DNA of 19,680 bases, taken from contig DIVD01000065.1 of assembly GCA_002423245.1 (NCBI GenBank), positions 1-19,680 of the forward strand, read 5' to 3'. Below are positions 1-7,318 of the stretch, one piece after another. The position numbers and the translations under genes were made by a program. The notes beneath the pieces were generated by a model. It was not told where the DNA came from. It made no database searches and saw nothing but the letters and a program-made list of their open reading frames with translations. Numbering within the stretch: position 1 is the first letter of the stretch; each line of letters opens with the position of its first letter. The stretch is from Rhodobacteraceae bacterium UBA6141. GTDB lineage: Bacteria > Pseudomonadota > Alphaproteobacteria > Rhodobacterales > Rhodobacteraceae.

Positions 1-161
1 GAGGCGGGCGCAGGCGGGGAGGCGGACGCGTCAGCCCCGGTGGCGGGGCCGGCAAGCTGAACGAAGACCGGCTCGCCGCGGCTTGGTGCGCTGACCTGCG
101 CCAGCGCGGCGGTGCTTCCGAGCATCGCCAGCGCCGCCATCCTGGCCTGCAATCGGGTCAT
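1..161 (-). CDS. Exported protein of unknown function, N-terminal fragment (3' end lies beyond the left edge)
   Basis: An open frame runs from ATG at 161 leftward for 53 codons to the window edge without a stop. The product begins MTRLQARMAALAMLGSTAAL, a typical Sec signal peptide: positively charged start, short hydrophobic core, then an ALAQ-type signal peptidase site near residue 22. After it comes a low-complexity Ala/Pro/Ser stretch. A good ribosome binding site (AGAGGA) sits about 6 nt ahead of the ATG. The mature domain is outside the window, so its function cannot be named. It lies downstream of the XRE-type regulator on the same strand, but 158 bp of spacer with a small hairpin separates them. 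Confidence 0.6.
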   Translation of the reverse strand, partial: MTRLQARMAALAMLGSTAALAQVSAPSRGEPVFVQLAGPATGADASASPPAPA

Positions 162-278
162 GTCTGGTCCTCTCGCACGGAACGGCTGCCGCCCGCGTTC
201 GCCCTCCCGGCCGGCGGCGACCCCGGGTCCAACGCGGCAGCGGCCGAATGGTTCGCCCAAATCGGGCGGGTGGCGCCC

Positions 279-306
279 GGTTTCTGCGGGCAGGTTTCTG
301 CGGGCC
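279..306. repeat. Two-copy 14-bp tandem repeat
   Basis: The unit GGTTTCTGCGGGC(A/C) occurs twice head to tail at 279-292 and 293-306, in the spacer just past the stop of the XRE-type gene. It looks like a simple local duplication and I assign no function. Confidence 0.7.
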
Positions 307-318
307 GGCTTTTGCCGG
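305..318 (-). terminator. Small hairpin just after the XRE-type gene stop
   Basis: CCGGC-TTTT-GCCGG forms a 5-bp stem with a 4-nt loop, two bases past the regulator's stop codon on the minus strand. No U tract follows, so a role as an intrinsic terminator is only a possibility. Confidence 0.25.
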
Positions 319-319
319 G

Positions 320-1225
320 TCAGCCGGGGCGGTCGGCCATCAGGATGTCGCGCAGCAGATCGGGCAGCGTCTTCGGATCCCTGTAGCCGCGGCTGCGCGC
401 GGCGCCAAGCCGGGCGGGCATGTCATCGGGCAGACGCTCCAGCAGCGAGGGCACCACCCGCAGCAGCCCTGTGGCCCGGTCCCGCGTCAGCGCCGTATAG
501 CCCGGAAACAGCGTCGCCACCCCGGCATGGCCCGAGCGCAGGAAGCTCATCCGCAAGATGCGGGTGCCGGGGAGGGCGCAGATCAGCGTCACCCCGTCCT
601 CGGCGCGCAGGAACACGCCGTGATGCGGCGCGAGCTTGGGCCGCCTGACATCGCGCGGATCGGGCAGCACCGGGTTGGGAAGCATCGGCTCCGAGCCGCG
701 GAACCGGGTGGCGCCGCCCGTGCGCCAGACCCGGCTGATCGTGCTCAGCACCAGATCGGGCCGCGCGAAGGACCGCCGCCAGAAACGGTAGAGCCCGGCC
801 GGCAGCACCGCCTCCTCCACCGCGACATCGCGCCCCGCCATCACGTCGCCAAGCGCGGCAAGCGCCGCAGCCAGCGGGTCGGGCCGCGCCGGGCGCGACA
901 GGGGCGGCGCCAGCGGTTCCAGCAAGATCCGCGCATCGACCGCGAAATGCGCGCAGATCCGGTGCAAGATGTCGGGCCGGGGAAACGCCTCGCCCTGCAG
1001 ATAGCGGTTGAACTGGCTGCGGTTGATGCCAAGCCTGCGGCACAGCTCGGCGACGGGCTGGCCCGCCACGAGCTGGCGCAGGTTCTGCCCGAACATCGCA
1101 CGCAACTGCTGCGGCGAGGGGCCCGCACCCGCAACCGCGGAGGCTGCGGACGGCAGCGCCGCGCGACCTGCACCCACCTTGATGCCGGCAAGCGGTCTGG
1201 TCGGGCTGCGCAAGCGGTCAGCCAT
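320..1225 (-). CDS. XRE-family helix-turn-helix transcriptional regulator
   Basis: A 301-residue DNA-binding protein. Residues about 42-104 form an XRE/Cro-type helix-turn-helix, including VAELCRRLGINRSQFNRYL, which matches the helix-turn-recognition helix pattern, followed by a segment typical of this fold. The remaining 190 residues look like a globular C-terminal domain that I do not recognise, possibly a ligand-sensing or dimerisation part. The start at 1225 was chosen over an in-frame upstream start at 1327 because GGAGG lies 6 nt ahead of ATG 1225. The gene stands alone: a divergent hypothetical gene lies 187 bp upstream and an exported-protein gene lies downstream on the same strand. 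Its target genes cannot be read from the sequence; either neighbour, or the gene itself, is a reasonable guess. Confidence 0.85.
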   Translation of the reverse strand: MADRLRSPTRPLAGIKVGAGRAALPSAASAVAGAGPSPQQLRAMFGQNLRQLVAGQPVAELCRRLGINRSQFNRYLQGEAFPRPDILHRICAHFAVDARILLEPLAPPLSRPARPDPLAAALAALGDVMAGRDVAVEEAVLPAGLYRFWRRSFARPDLVLSTISRVWRTGGATRFRGSEPMLPNPVLPDPRDVRRPKLAPHHGVFLRAEDGVTLICALPGTRILRMSFLRSGHAGVATLFPGYTALTRDRATGLLRVVPSLLERLPDDMPARLGAARSRGYRDPKTLPDLLRDILMADRPG

Positions 1226-1304
1226 GAAAAACCTCCGGCGGCCAGGGGTCGGCGCCCGATTGCGCCAGATGCGGGAAAGCTGTCGCTTGTCCGCGTCACA
1301 TCTT

Positions 1305-1333
1305 ATTCTAACCGGCATCACTTTCAACTTCCA
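1305..1333 (-). promoter_or_regulatory. Possible promoter of the XRE-type gene
   Basis: On the minus strand TGGAAG (1333-1328), a 17-nt spacer and TAGAAT (1310-1305) form a sigma70-like pair in an unusually AT-rich patch. Transcription would start near 1298, giving a leader of about 70 nt. The -10 is good and the -35 weak. Confidence 0.35.
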
Positions 1334-1369
1334 GTGCCGCGATTCCGGACGCTATCAACTACAAGAAAA

Positions 1370-1400
1370 TTCTGCCGCGCCAGATGCCGTCAGTTATAAA
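1370..1400 (+). promoter_or_regulatory. Possible promoter of the 1413-1925 gene
   Basis: TATAAA at 1395-1400 stands out in this GC-rich DNA. The best upstream partner is TTCTGC at 1370-1375, an off-consensus spacing and match. Transcription would start near 1407, only a few bases ahead of the first ATG. Confidence 0.3.
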
Positions 1401-1412
1401 TGCATCGGGGAT

Positions 1413-1925
1413 ATGGGTATGCTGATGCTTGGTGTTGTCGTCTGGTCGAAGGAATCTGCTCAGGCTGCGGTGATCTGGTGCGAGGATCACGGCGAGATTG
1501 CCTATCTGAAGGGCTATCAGGGCCTGTCCGAACCGCCCGACTATACCTCGCCCGATGCCGGCCCGCCGCTCTGGCCTGCGGTCGGCGACCTTGTGACGCT
1601 GGACATTTCCGCCGCGGGAGGGATGCGGCTGGCGCGGAACCTTGCGATCCTCGAGGCGGACTGGGCGCCGGCGCTGGCGGGTTCGCTGACCGAAACCGCG
1701 CGCGGGCTGGGCGTGACGGCGGTTGCCGCGCGGCCAGAGCCGCCCGCGGCATGGCGCCCGCCGGTGCTGCCCTTCCCGCCCGCGCCCTTCGCGCCGGTGC
1801 CTGCGGAGCAGGGGATGATGCCGCCTGCGGCCGGGGTCCGGGCCGGGGCCGGGCCGGGGACGACGGCGGAGCTTGCGATCCTGCCCCCTGCAATGGCCCG
1901 CCCGGCCCGCGGCCGCTGCGCCTGA
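1413..1925 (+). CDS. Conserved-looking hypothetical protein, possibly with a small beta-barrel N-terminal domain
   Basis: A 170-residue protein with a structured first half and a Pro/Ala-rich, low-complexity second half (from about residue 105). The N-terminal part contains GVVVWSKESAQAAVIWCEDH, then a GDLVTLDI segment and an R-LARN segment. This alternation of short beta strands recalls the layout of cold-shock/S1-like nucleic-acid-binding barrels, but that is a resemblance by eye only and no RNP motif is clear. The start is uncertain: ATGs at 1413, 1419 and 1425 are all in frame, and the only purine-rich tract (GGGGAT, 1407-1412) fits 1419 better by spacing. The gene is convergent with ilvN, with just 3 bp between stop codons. 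I cannot name a function. Confidence 0.65.
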   Translation: MGMLMLGVVVWSKESAQAAVIWCEDHGEIAYLKGYQGLSEPPDYTSPDAGPPLWPAVGDLVTLDISAAGGMRLARNLAILEADWAPALAGSLTETARGLGVTAVAARPEPPAAWRPPVLPFPPAPFAPVPAEQGMMPPAAGVRAGAGPGTTAELAILPPAMARPARGRCA

Positions 1926-1928
1926 CCG

Positions 1929-2489
1929 TCAGATCCCGCGCGCGAGGGCCGCAACGCCGGTGCGCGCCACGTCGATCAGGCCCAGCGGGCGCATCAGGTC
2001 GGCGAAGGCGTCGATCTTCTCGACAGTGCCGGTGATCTCGAACACGAAGCTTTCCAGCGTCGAATCGACCACATTGGCGCGGAAGATGTCGGCCAGCCGC
2101 AGCGCCTCGACCCGCTTCTCGCCGGTGCCGGCAACCTTGAACAGCGCCAGTTCCCGTTCCACCGCCGGGCCCTCGACCGTCAGGTCATGCACCTCGTGCA
2201 CCGGGACCAGCCGGCCAAGCTGCGCCTTGATCTGCTCGATCACCCCCGGCGTGCCGCGCGTCACCACCGTGATGCGGCTGCGATGGCCCTTGTGGTCCAC
2301 CTCGGCCACCGTCAGGCTGTCGATGTTGTAGCCGCGCCCCGAGAACAGGCCGATCACCCGCGCCAGCACCCCCGCCTCGTTGTCGACCATCACCGCGAGC
2401 GTGTGCGTCTCGACGGTCTCGGCATGGGGATCGCGCAGCTCATAGGCGGAATGGCTGGTGGAGCCTTGCTTGATGTTCAGTGCGGACAT
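1929..2489 (-). CDS. ilvN: Acetohydroxyacid (acetolactate) synthase small subunit
   Basis: Regulatory subunit of acetohydroxyacid synthase, the first common enzyme of valine, leucine and isoleucine synthesis in the cytoplasm. It activates the catalytic subunit and carries feedback inhibition by valine. The 186 residues show an N-terminal ACT domain, beginning HTLAVMVDNEAGVLARVIGL and running through GRGYNIDSLTV (about residues 28-100), then the small-subunit C-terminal domain with RVEALRLADIFRANVVD. Length is normal for alphaproteobacterial homologues (ilvN/ilvH type). The start at 2489 is favoured by AAGGAGAC about 8 nt upstream; an alternative start at 2513 lacks this. It lies 54 bp downstream of ilvB and is almost certainly cotranscribed with it, so it should share control by the ilvB leader. 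Confidence 0.95.
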   Translation of the reverse strand: MSALNIKQGSTSHSAYELRDPHAETVETHTLAVMVDNEAGVLARVIGLFSGRGYNIDSLTVAEVDHKGHRSRITVVTRGTPGVIEQIKAQLGRLVPVHEVHDLTVEGPAVERELALFKVAGTGEKRVEALRLADIFRANVVDSTLESFVFEITGTVEKIDAFADLMRPLGLIDVARTGVAALARGI

Positions 2490-2543
2490 GGCGCCCGTCT
2501 CCTTGCAAATCACCGGCCATGCTGGCCGAACAAACCTGTCGTG

Positions 2544-4298
<1,755 letters not shown>

Positions 4299-4324
4299 CG
4301 CCCGTCTCCTGCCAAAATCGCAAC

Positions 4325-4349
4325 AAAAAGCCCCCGTGTCGGCGGGGGC
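4325..4349 (-). terminator. Attenuator: intrinsic terminator ahead of ilvB
   Basis: Read on the minus strand, GCCCCCG (4349-4343), loop CCGACA, CGGGGGC (4336-4330) forms a 7-bp all-GC stem followed at once by five Us (4329-4325). It lies between the leader peptide stop and the ilvB ribosome binding site, where an attenuation terminator is expected. Confidence 0.85.
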
Positions 4350-4391
4350 GCATGGGGAACCGTTATGGTCAACCGTTACCGGCCCATGCGC
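4348..4391 (-). promoter_or_regulatory. Predicted antiterminator of the ilvB leader
   Basis: GCGCATGGG (minus, 4391-4383, inside codons 11-14 of the leader peptide gene) is perfectly complementary to CCCATGCGC (minus, 4356-4348). The 3' arm takes the first two bases of the terminator stem, so the two structures compete. A ribosome halted at the Ile-Leu-Val-Leu codons would leave the 5' arm free and favour read-through. A ribosome reaching the stop codon would cover the 5' arm and let the terminator form. The pairing is seen; the mechanism is inferred. Confidence 0.65.
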
Positions 4392-4423
4392 AATAACCTT
4401 GCGAGTACGAGAATCCGTGCCAT
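4376..4423 (-). CDS. ilvB leader peptide (15 aa)
   Basis: A short open frame reads MARILVLARLLRMGR and stop. Six of 15 residues are branched-chain amino acids (one Ile, one Val, four Leu), including the run Ile-Leu-Val-Leu at 4-7 and Leu-Leu at 10-11. AAGGGG lies about 9 nt upstream as a ribosome binding site. It sits between a promoter and a U-tailed GC hairpin ahead of ilvB, the classical arrangement for transcription attenuation of branched-chain biosynthesis operons. The peptide itself is expected to have no function; its translation rate is the signal. Several codons (ATT, GTA, TTA) are of the A/T-ending kind that the neighbouring GC-rich genes seldom use. It lies in a different frame from ilvB. 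Confidence 0.8.
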   Translation of the reverse strand: MARILVLARLLRMGR

Positions 4424-4456
4424 CCGCGCGGGCCCCTTGCGTTGCCTTCGGCGGTA

Positions 4457-4485
4457 TCAATAGGAGCGGCAAGGGGGGGCGTCAA
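4457..4485 (-). promoter_or_regulatory. Promoter of the ilvBN operon
   Basis: Minus strand: TTGACG (4485-4480), a 17-nt spacer, then TATTGA (4462-4457). The -35 is near consensus and the spacing ideal; the -10 matches weakly. Transcription would start near 4450, about 27 nt ahead of the leader peptide start, in keeping with an attenuator leader of about 150 nt. Confidence 0.65.
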
Positions 4486-4571
4486 CCCCGAGAATTGCGC
4501 ATAATCTGTCGCCGGGGCGCAAGCTGCTTTGCGATTGTTGCGCGGTTCGGTCCATGCCCGACATATTGGCG

Positions 4572-4593
4572 AAACGGGCCGGCCTTCTGGCCC
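4572..4593 (-). terminator. Possible terminator after the Ca2+/Na+ exchanger gene
   Basis: On the minus strand GGGCC, an 8-nt loop and GGCCC (4593-4576), then GTTTC, form a modest hairpin 26 bp past the exchanger stop. The region also carries a 13-bp tandem duplication (4581-4593 and 4594-4606, differing at one base). Confidence 0.35.
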
Positions 4594-4618
4594 AGCCTTC
4601 TGGCCCGGCTCGCCCGGC

Positions 4619-5545
4619 CTAGATCAGCGCCATCGCCGCGACATAGCCGCCATAGACCGCCAGCAGCCCCGCCCCCGCCGGGCGGCCCAGCCGGCCCCAG
4701 TACCACGAGGCGAAGGCAAGCCCCGCGGCGGCGGCGAAGGCCAGCGTCATGTCCACCCCGGCAAAGCGCGGCTCGACAGGGATCGGCGCCACGGCGGCGG
4801 TGATGCCCAGAATGCCGAGGATGTTGAAGATGTTGGACCCCACGACATTGCCCACCGAGATATCCGCCTGCCGGCGCAGCGCCGCCACCACCGAGGTCGC
4901 GAGTTCCGGCAGCGAGGTGCCGATCGCGACGATGGTCAGGCCGATCACCGCCTCGGAAATGCCGAAGGCGCGCGCAAGCGCGGTGGCGCTGTCGATCAGC
5001 AGCCGGGCCGAGACCAGCAGCACCGCAAGCCCCGCCACCGCGATCAGCGCGGAGCGCCACAGCGGCGGCGGCTCTTCGGCGGAAAAAAGCTCGGGGTTCA
5101 CCACACCCTGTCCGCTGCGCAGCGCCGCCCGGAGGAAGGCCAGCAGCCCGGCACAAAGGATCAGCCCCTCGATCCGGCCCAGCACTCCGCCAAGGATCAT
5201 CCCCCACAGCAGCACCGTCGCCGCCAGCATCACCGCAAGGTCGCGCCGCAGCCCCGCAAAGCCGATGCCCAGCGGCGCGATCACCGCCGAAACGCCCAGG
5301 ATCAGCAGGATGTTGGCGATATTGGACCCGACGACATTGCCCATCGCGATGGCGGGGGTTCCGCCAAGCGCCGCCTGCACCGAGACCAGCAGTTCCGGCA
5401 TCGAGGTGCCGAAGCCCACCACCGTCAGCCCGATCACCAGCGGCGACAGCCCGAACCTGCGGGCAATGCCCACCGCGCCCCGCACCAGAAACTCGCCGCC
5501 CAGGAACAGGCCGAGAAAGCCGATCACGAGAAAAACATAGGTCAC
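4619..5545 (-). CDS. Calcium/sodium antiporter family membrane protein (YrbG/CaxA-like)
   Basis: An inner-membrane cation exchanger of the CaCA superfamily, expected to move Ca2+ against Na+ (or H+). The 308 residues are almost all hydrophobic helices, about ten, in two homologous halves. Each half carries an alpha-repeat: GLTVVGFGTSMPELLVS followed by GNVVGSNIANILLILG in the first half, and GLTIVAIGTSLPELATS followed by GNVVGSNIFNILGILG in the second. The acidic residue of each G-TS-PE motif is the known cation ligand. I chose GTG at 5545 over ATG at 5578 because the family begins directly with the first membrane helix and a GGGAAC tract lies upstream of the GTG; ATG 5578 has no visible ribosome binding site and would add 11 polar residues. 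The ion specificity cannot be told from sequence. Confidence 0.88.
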   Translation of the reverse strand: MTYVFLVIGFLGLFLGGEFLVRGAVGIARRFGLSPLVIGLTVVGFGTSMPELLVSVQAALGGTPAIAMGNVVGSNIANILLILGVSAVIAPLGIGFAGLRRDLAVMLAATVLLWGMILGGVLGRIEGLILCAGLLAFLRAALRSGQGVVNPELFSAEEPPPLWRSALIAVAGLAVLLVSARLLIDSATALARAFGISEAVIGLTIVAIGTSLPELATSVVAALRRQADISVGNVVGSNIFNILGILGITAAVAPIPVEPRFAGVDMTLAFAAAAGLAFASWYWGRLGRPAGAGLLAVYGGYVAAMALI

Positions 5546-5656
5546 TGAACGGGTTCCCGGTCTGGTTGCCGCCCTCATGTGGGGTGCGGATGACCGGAGT
5601 CAAGCAGGGCGCGGCGGAAAGGTCACGTTCCGCCGGAAACGCCATGTTACCCGCGC

Positions 5657-5712
5657 CATCACCTGCGCACCGTCACCTGCGCGCCGTCACCTGCCCACCG
5701 TCACCTGCGCAC
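5657..5712. repeat. Four-copy 14-bp tandem repeat across the bpt stop codon
   Basis: The unit CGTCACCTGCGCAC is repeated four times (5657-5670, 5671-5684, 5685-5698, 5699-5712) with one or two changes per copy. The last copy covers the final codons and stop of bpt on the minus strand; the others lie just past it. Each unit carries a TGA on the minus strand, in shifting frames because 14 is not a multiple of 3. Confidence 0.9.
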
Positions 5713-6537
5713 GGGCCGCGTGTCGGGCAGCGCGATCCGCGCCACCTGTTCGGCAATCGGGTCCACCGACAGCGGGTGCGTCTCGCCCGTATGCGCCGCG
5801 GGGTCGCCGATCGGCTGCCAGGCGCCGCCCTTGTAGATCTCCAGCGCCGAGAAATTCGCCTTGTAGCCCATCTTGCGGCTGCCCGGCACCCAGTAGCCCA
5901 GATAGACATAGGGCAGGCCCACCTGCCGGGCCAGCGCCACATGGTCGAGGATGATGTAGGTGCCGAGGCTGTCCTCGATCCGCGCCGGATCGTAGAAGCT
6001 GTAGACCATGCTCAGCCCGTCATCGAGCACATCGGTCAGGCACACCGCCGTCAGCGGCCGCTTGCGGCTGCCGGGGGCAGGGGCGCCGGAATACTCGATG
6101 ACCCGCGTCTTGACCGGCGTCTCCTCGATCATCGCGGCGAATTCGAAGATGTCCATCTCGGCCATGCCGCCATCGGCGTGGCGGCTGTCGAGATAGCGCC
6201 GGAAGAGGCTGTACTGGTCCTCGGTCGCCCAGGGGCTGGTCGCCGCGCGCTCGAGGTCCGCGTTGCGGCGCAGCACCCGGCGCTGGCTGCGGCTGGGGGC
6301 GAAATCGGCCACCCGTATCCGCGCGGACAGGCAGGCCGAGCAATCGGCGCAGGAGGGGCGGTAGAGCACGTTCTGCGAGCGGCGGAACCCCTGCTTGGAC
6401 AGCGCGTCATTCAGCCGGCCCGCGCCCTCGCCCTGCAGCGCGGTGAACAGCTTGCGCTCGGCCCGGCCGTCGAGATAGGGGCAGGTCTGCGGCGCCGTCA
6501 CATAGAACTGCGGCGCGATGGGCAAGGTGTGGCGCAT
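5701..6537 (-). CDS. bpt: Aspartate/glutamate leucyl-tRNA:protein transferase (bacterial N-end rule)
   Basis: Transfers leucine from Leu-tRNA to proteins whose N-terminal residue is Asp or Glu, making them substrates for ClpS/ClpAP degradation in the cytoplasm. The 278 residues have the family's N-terminal cysteine set: C19 in QTCPYL and C63, C66, C69 in YRPSCADCSACLSARIRV. The C-terminal GNAT-like domain has SMVYSFYDP, GTYIILDHVALA and the conserved YLGYWVPGSRKMGYKANF. Length is normal for the Bpt/ATE family (often labelled ate). ATG 6537 is the only sensible start and fits the family's N-terminus, though no strong ribosome binding site precedes it. The gene follows an RDD protein on the same strand with a 152-bp spacer holding two inverted repeats. 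Its 3' end is formed by a 14-bp tandem repeat, so the last residues may vary between strains. Confidence 0.93.
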   Translation of the reverse strand: MRHTLPIAPQFYVTAPQTCPYLDGRAERKLFTALQGEGAGRLNDALSKQGFRRSQNVLYRPSCADCSACLSARIRVADFAPSRSQRRVLRRNADLERAATSPWATEDQYSLFRRYLDSRHADGGMAEMDIFEFAAMIEETPVKTRVIEYSGAPAPGSRKRPLTAVCLTDVLDDGLSMVYSFYDPARIEDSLGTYIILDHVALARQVGLPYVYLGYWVPGSRKMGYKANFSALEIYKGGAWQPIGDPAAHTGETHPLSVDPIAEQVARIALPDTRPVRR

Positions 6538-6630
6538 GGACGGGCAACGGCTCTCGAGGGACGGGACGGCAGGCTGCGGGGGGCGGGGGCGGGGAAGGCT
6601 GGCAGATGATGCCCGAGGTTAGCAAGCGGC

Positions 6631-6656
6631 CGCAAATCCGCCAAGCCCGATTTGCG
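6631..6656. repeat. Inverted repeat between the RDD gene and bpt
   Basis: CGCAAATC (6631-6638) and GATTTGCG (6649-6656) form a perfect 8-bp stem around a 10-nt loop. It lies past the RDD stop and ahead of bpt. With no U tract it could be a weak terminator, an mRNA processing structure or an operator; the sequence does not decide. Confidence 0.5.
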
Positions 6657-6660
6657 CGGG

Positions 6661-6678
6661 GCCGGCCGGTGGGCCGGC
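6661..6678 (-). terminator. GC-rich hairpin after the RDD gene
   Basis: GCCGGCC-GGTG-GGCCGGC forms a 7-bp stem with a 4-nt loop, 12 bp past the RDD stop codon. No U tract is present, so termination is possible but unproven. Confidence 0.35.
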
Positions 6679-6689
6679 CGGCGCCGGTC

Positions 6690-7202
6690 TCAGGGCCGGT
6701 TGATCGCGGTGGTGCCCAGCACCACGTCGGTCAGCCCCTGCCCACGCGGCAGCACCACCATCATTCCCGCCGACAGCAGTTGCGGCAGCATCGTGGCAGA
6801 GGTCAGGATGAACCCCACCGTGTGCAGGAGCGCAAGGCCCATGTCCAGACGCTGCCCGGCGCGGTCGCGCAATTCGATCCCCATCAGCCGCATTCCCAAG
6901 GTCGCGGAACCGCCGGAAATCGTGGCCCAGCGATAGACGAAATCCAGCGTGAAATACAGTAGCGGCAGGAAGAACAGCGCCGTGAAGGCGGTGAACGGCA
7001 CCACGATCGCGGTGAGGATCGCGACCACCACGAAGTCCACGAGCCAAGCCAGCAGCCGCTTCAGCGGCACGCCCGCATAGAAGGAGGGCTGCGTTTCGGG
7101 GTCAGGCAGGCCCCAGAGCAGGTCGCCGCGCATATCGGAGCGCAGATCTGGGCGGGCATCGGAAGCGGGGCGGGGTGCGTATCTTTGGGTCATCTGCGGC
7201 AT
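6690..7202 (-). CDS. RDD-domain integral membrane protein
   Basis: A 170-residue membrane protein of the RDD family, named for conserved Arg and Asp residues; the biochemical role of most members is unknown, with ion transport proposed for some. After about 45 soluble residues the domain opens with VPLKRLLAWLVDFVVVAILT (the R and first D of the family), followed by two or three hydrophobic helices, a GGSATLGMRLMGIELRD loop typical of the family, another helix, and GLTDVVLGTTAI near the end (final Asp). ATG 7202 has AGGGA about 8 nt upstream; ATG 7193 in the same frame is an alternative. The gene lies between DUF2852 and bpt on the same strand, an arrangement I recall from other Rhodobacteraceae; a functional link is not shown by the sequence. 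Confidence 0.85.
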   Translation of the reverse strand: MPQMTQRYAPRPASDARPDLRSDMRGDLLWGLPDPETQPSFYAGVPLKRLLAWLVDFVVVAILTAIVVPFTAFTALFFLPLLYFTLDFVYRWATISGGSATLGMRLMGIELRDRAGQRLDMGLALLHTVGFILTSATMLPQLLSAGMMVVLPRGQGLTDVVLGTTAINRP

Positions 7203-7241
7203 ATGGGTGTTCCCTCGGGGGCTGCAACGGGGGCGGGCAGG

Positions 7242-7269
7242 CGGCGGGCGAAAAATCCGTCGCCCGCCG
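7242..7269. repeat. Long perfect hairpin in the DUF2852-RDD spacer (proximal to RDD)
   Basis: CGGCGGGCGA (7242-7251) pairs perfectly with TCGCCCGCCG (7260-7269) around an 8-nt loop. It lies 39 bp upstream of the RDD start on the minus strand. There is a T5 run but it spans the loop and stem edge rather than following the stem, so it is not a textbook terminator. Confidence 0.7.
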
Positions 7270-7277
7270 TGGGGCAG

Positions 7278-7304
7278 GCACCGGGGCGAGGATCGCCCCG
7301 GTGC
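7278..7304 (-). terminator. Very strong hairpin after the DUF2852 gene
   Basis: GCACCGGGGCGA (7278-7289) and TCGCCCCGGTGC (7293-7304) form a perfect 12-bp stem with a 3-nt loop, 14 bp past the DUF2852 stop. Position and strength suggest a 3'-end structure (terminator or exonuclease barrier), but no U tract follows. Confidence 0.5.
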
Positions 7305-7318
7305 GCATGTCGCGTCGA

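Noticed and set aside
4299..4472. N-terminal extension of ilvB by 58 codons
   Set aside because: The open frame crosses the promoter, leader peptide and terminator; a good ribosome binding site precedes ATG 4298 and the family starts there.
5657..5712. CRISPR array
   Set aside because: Units of 14 bp are directly adjacent with no spacers.
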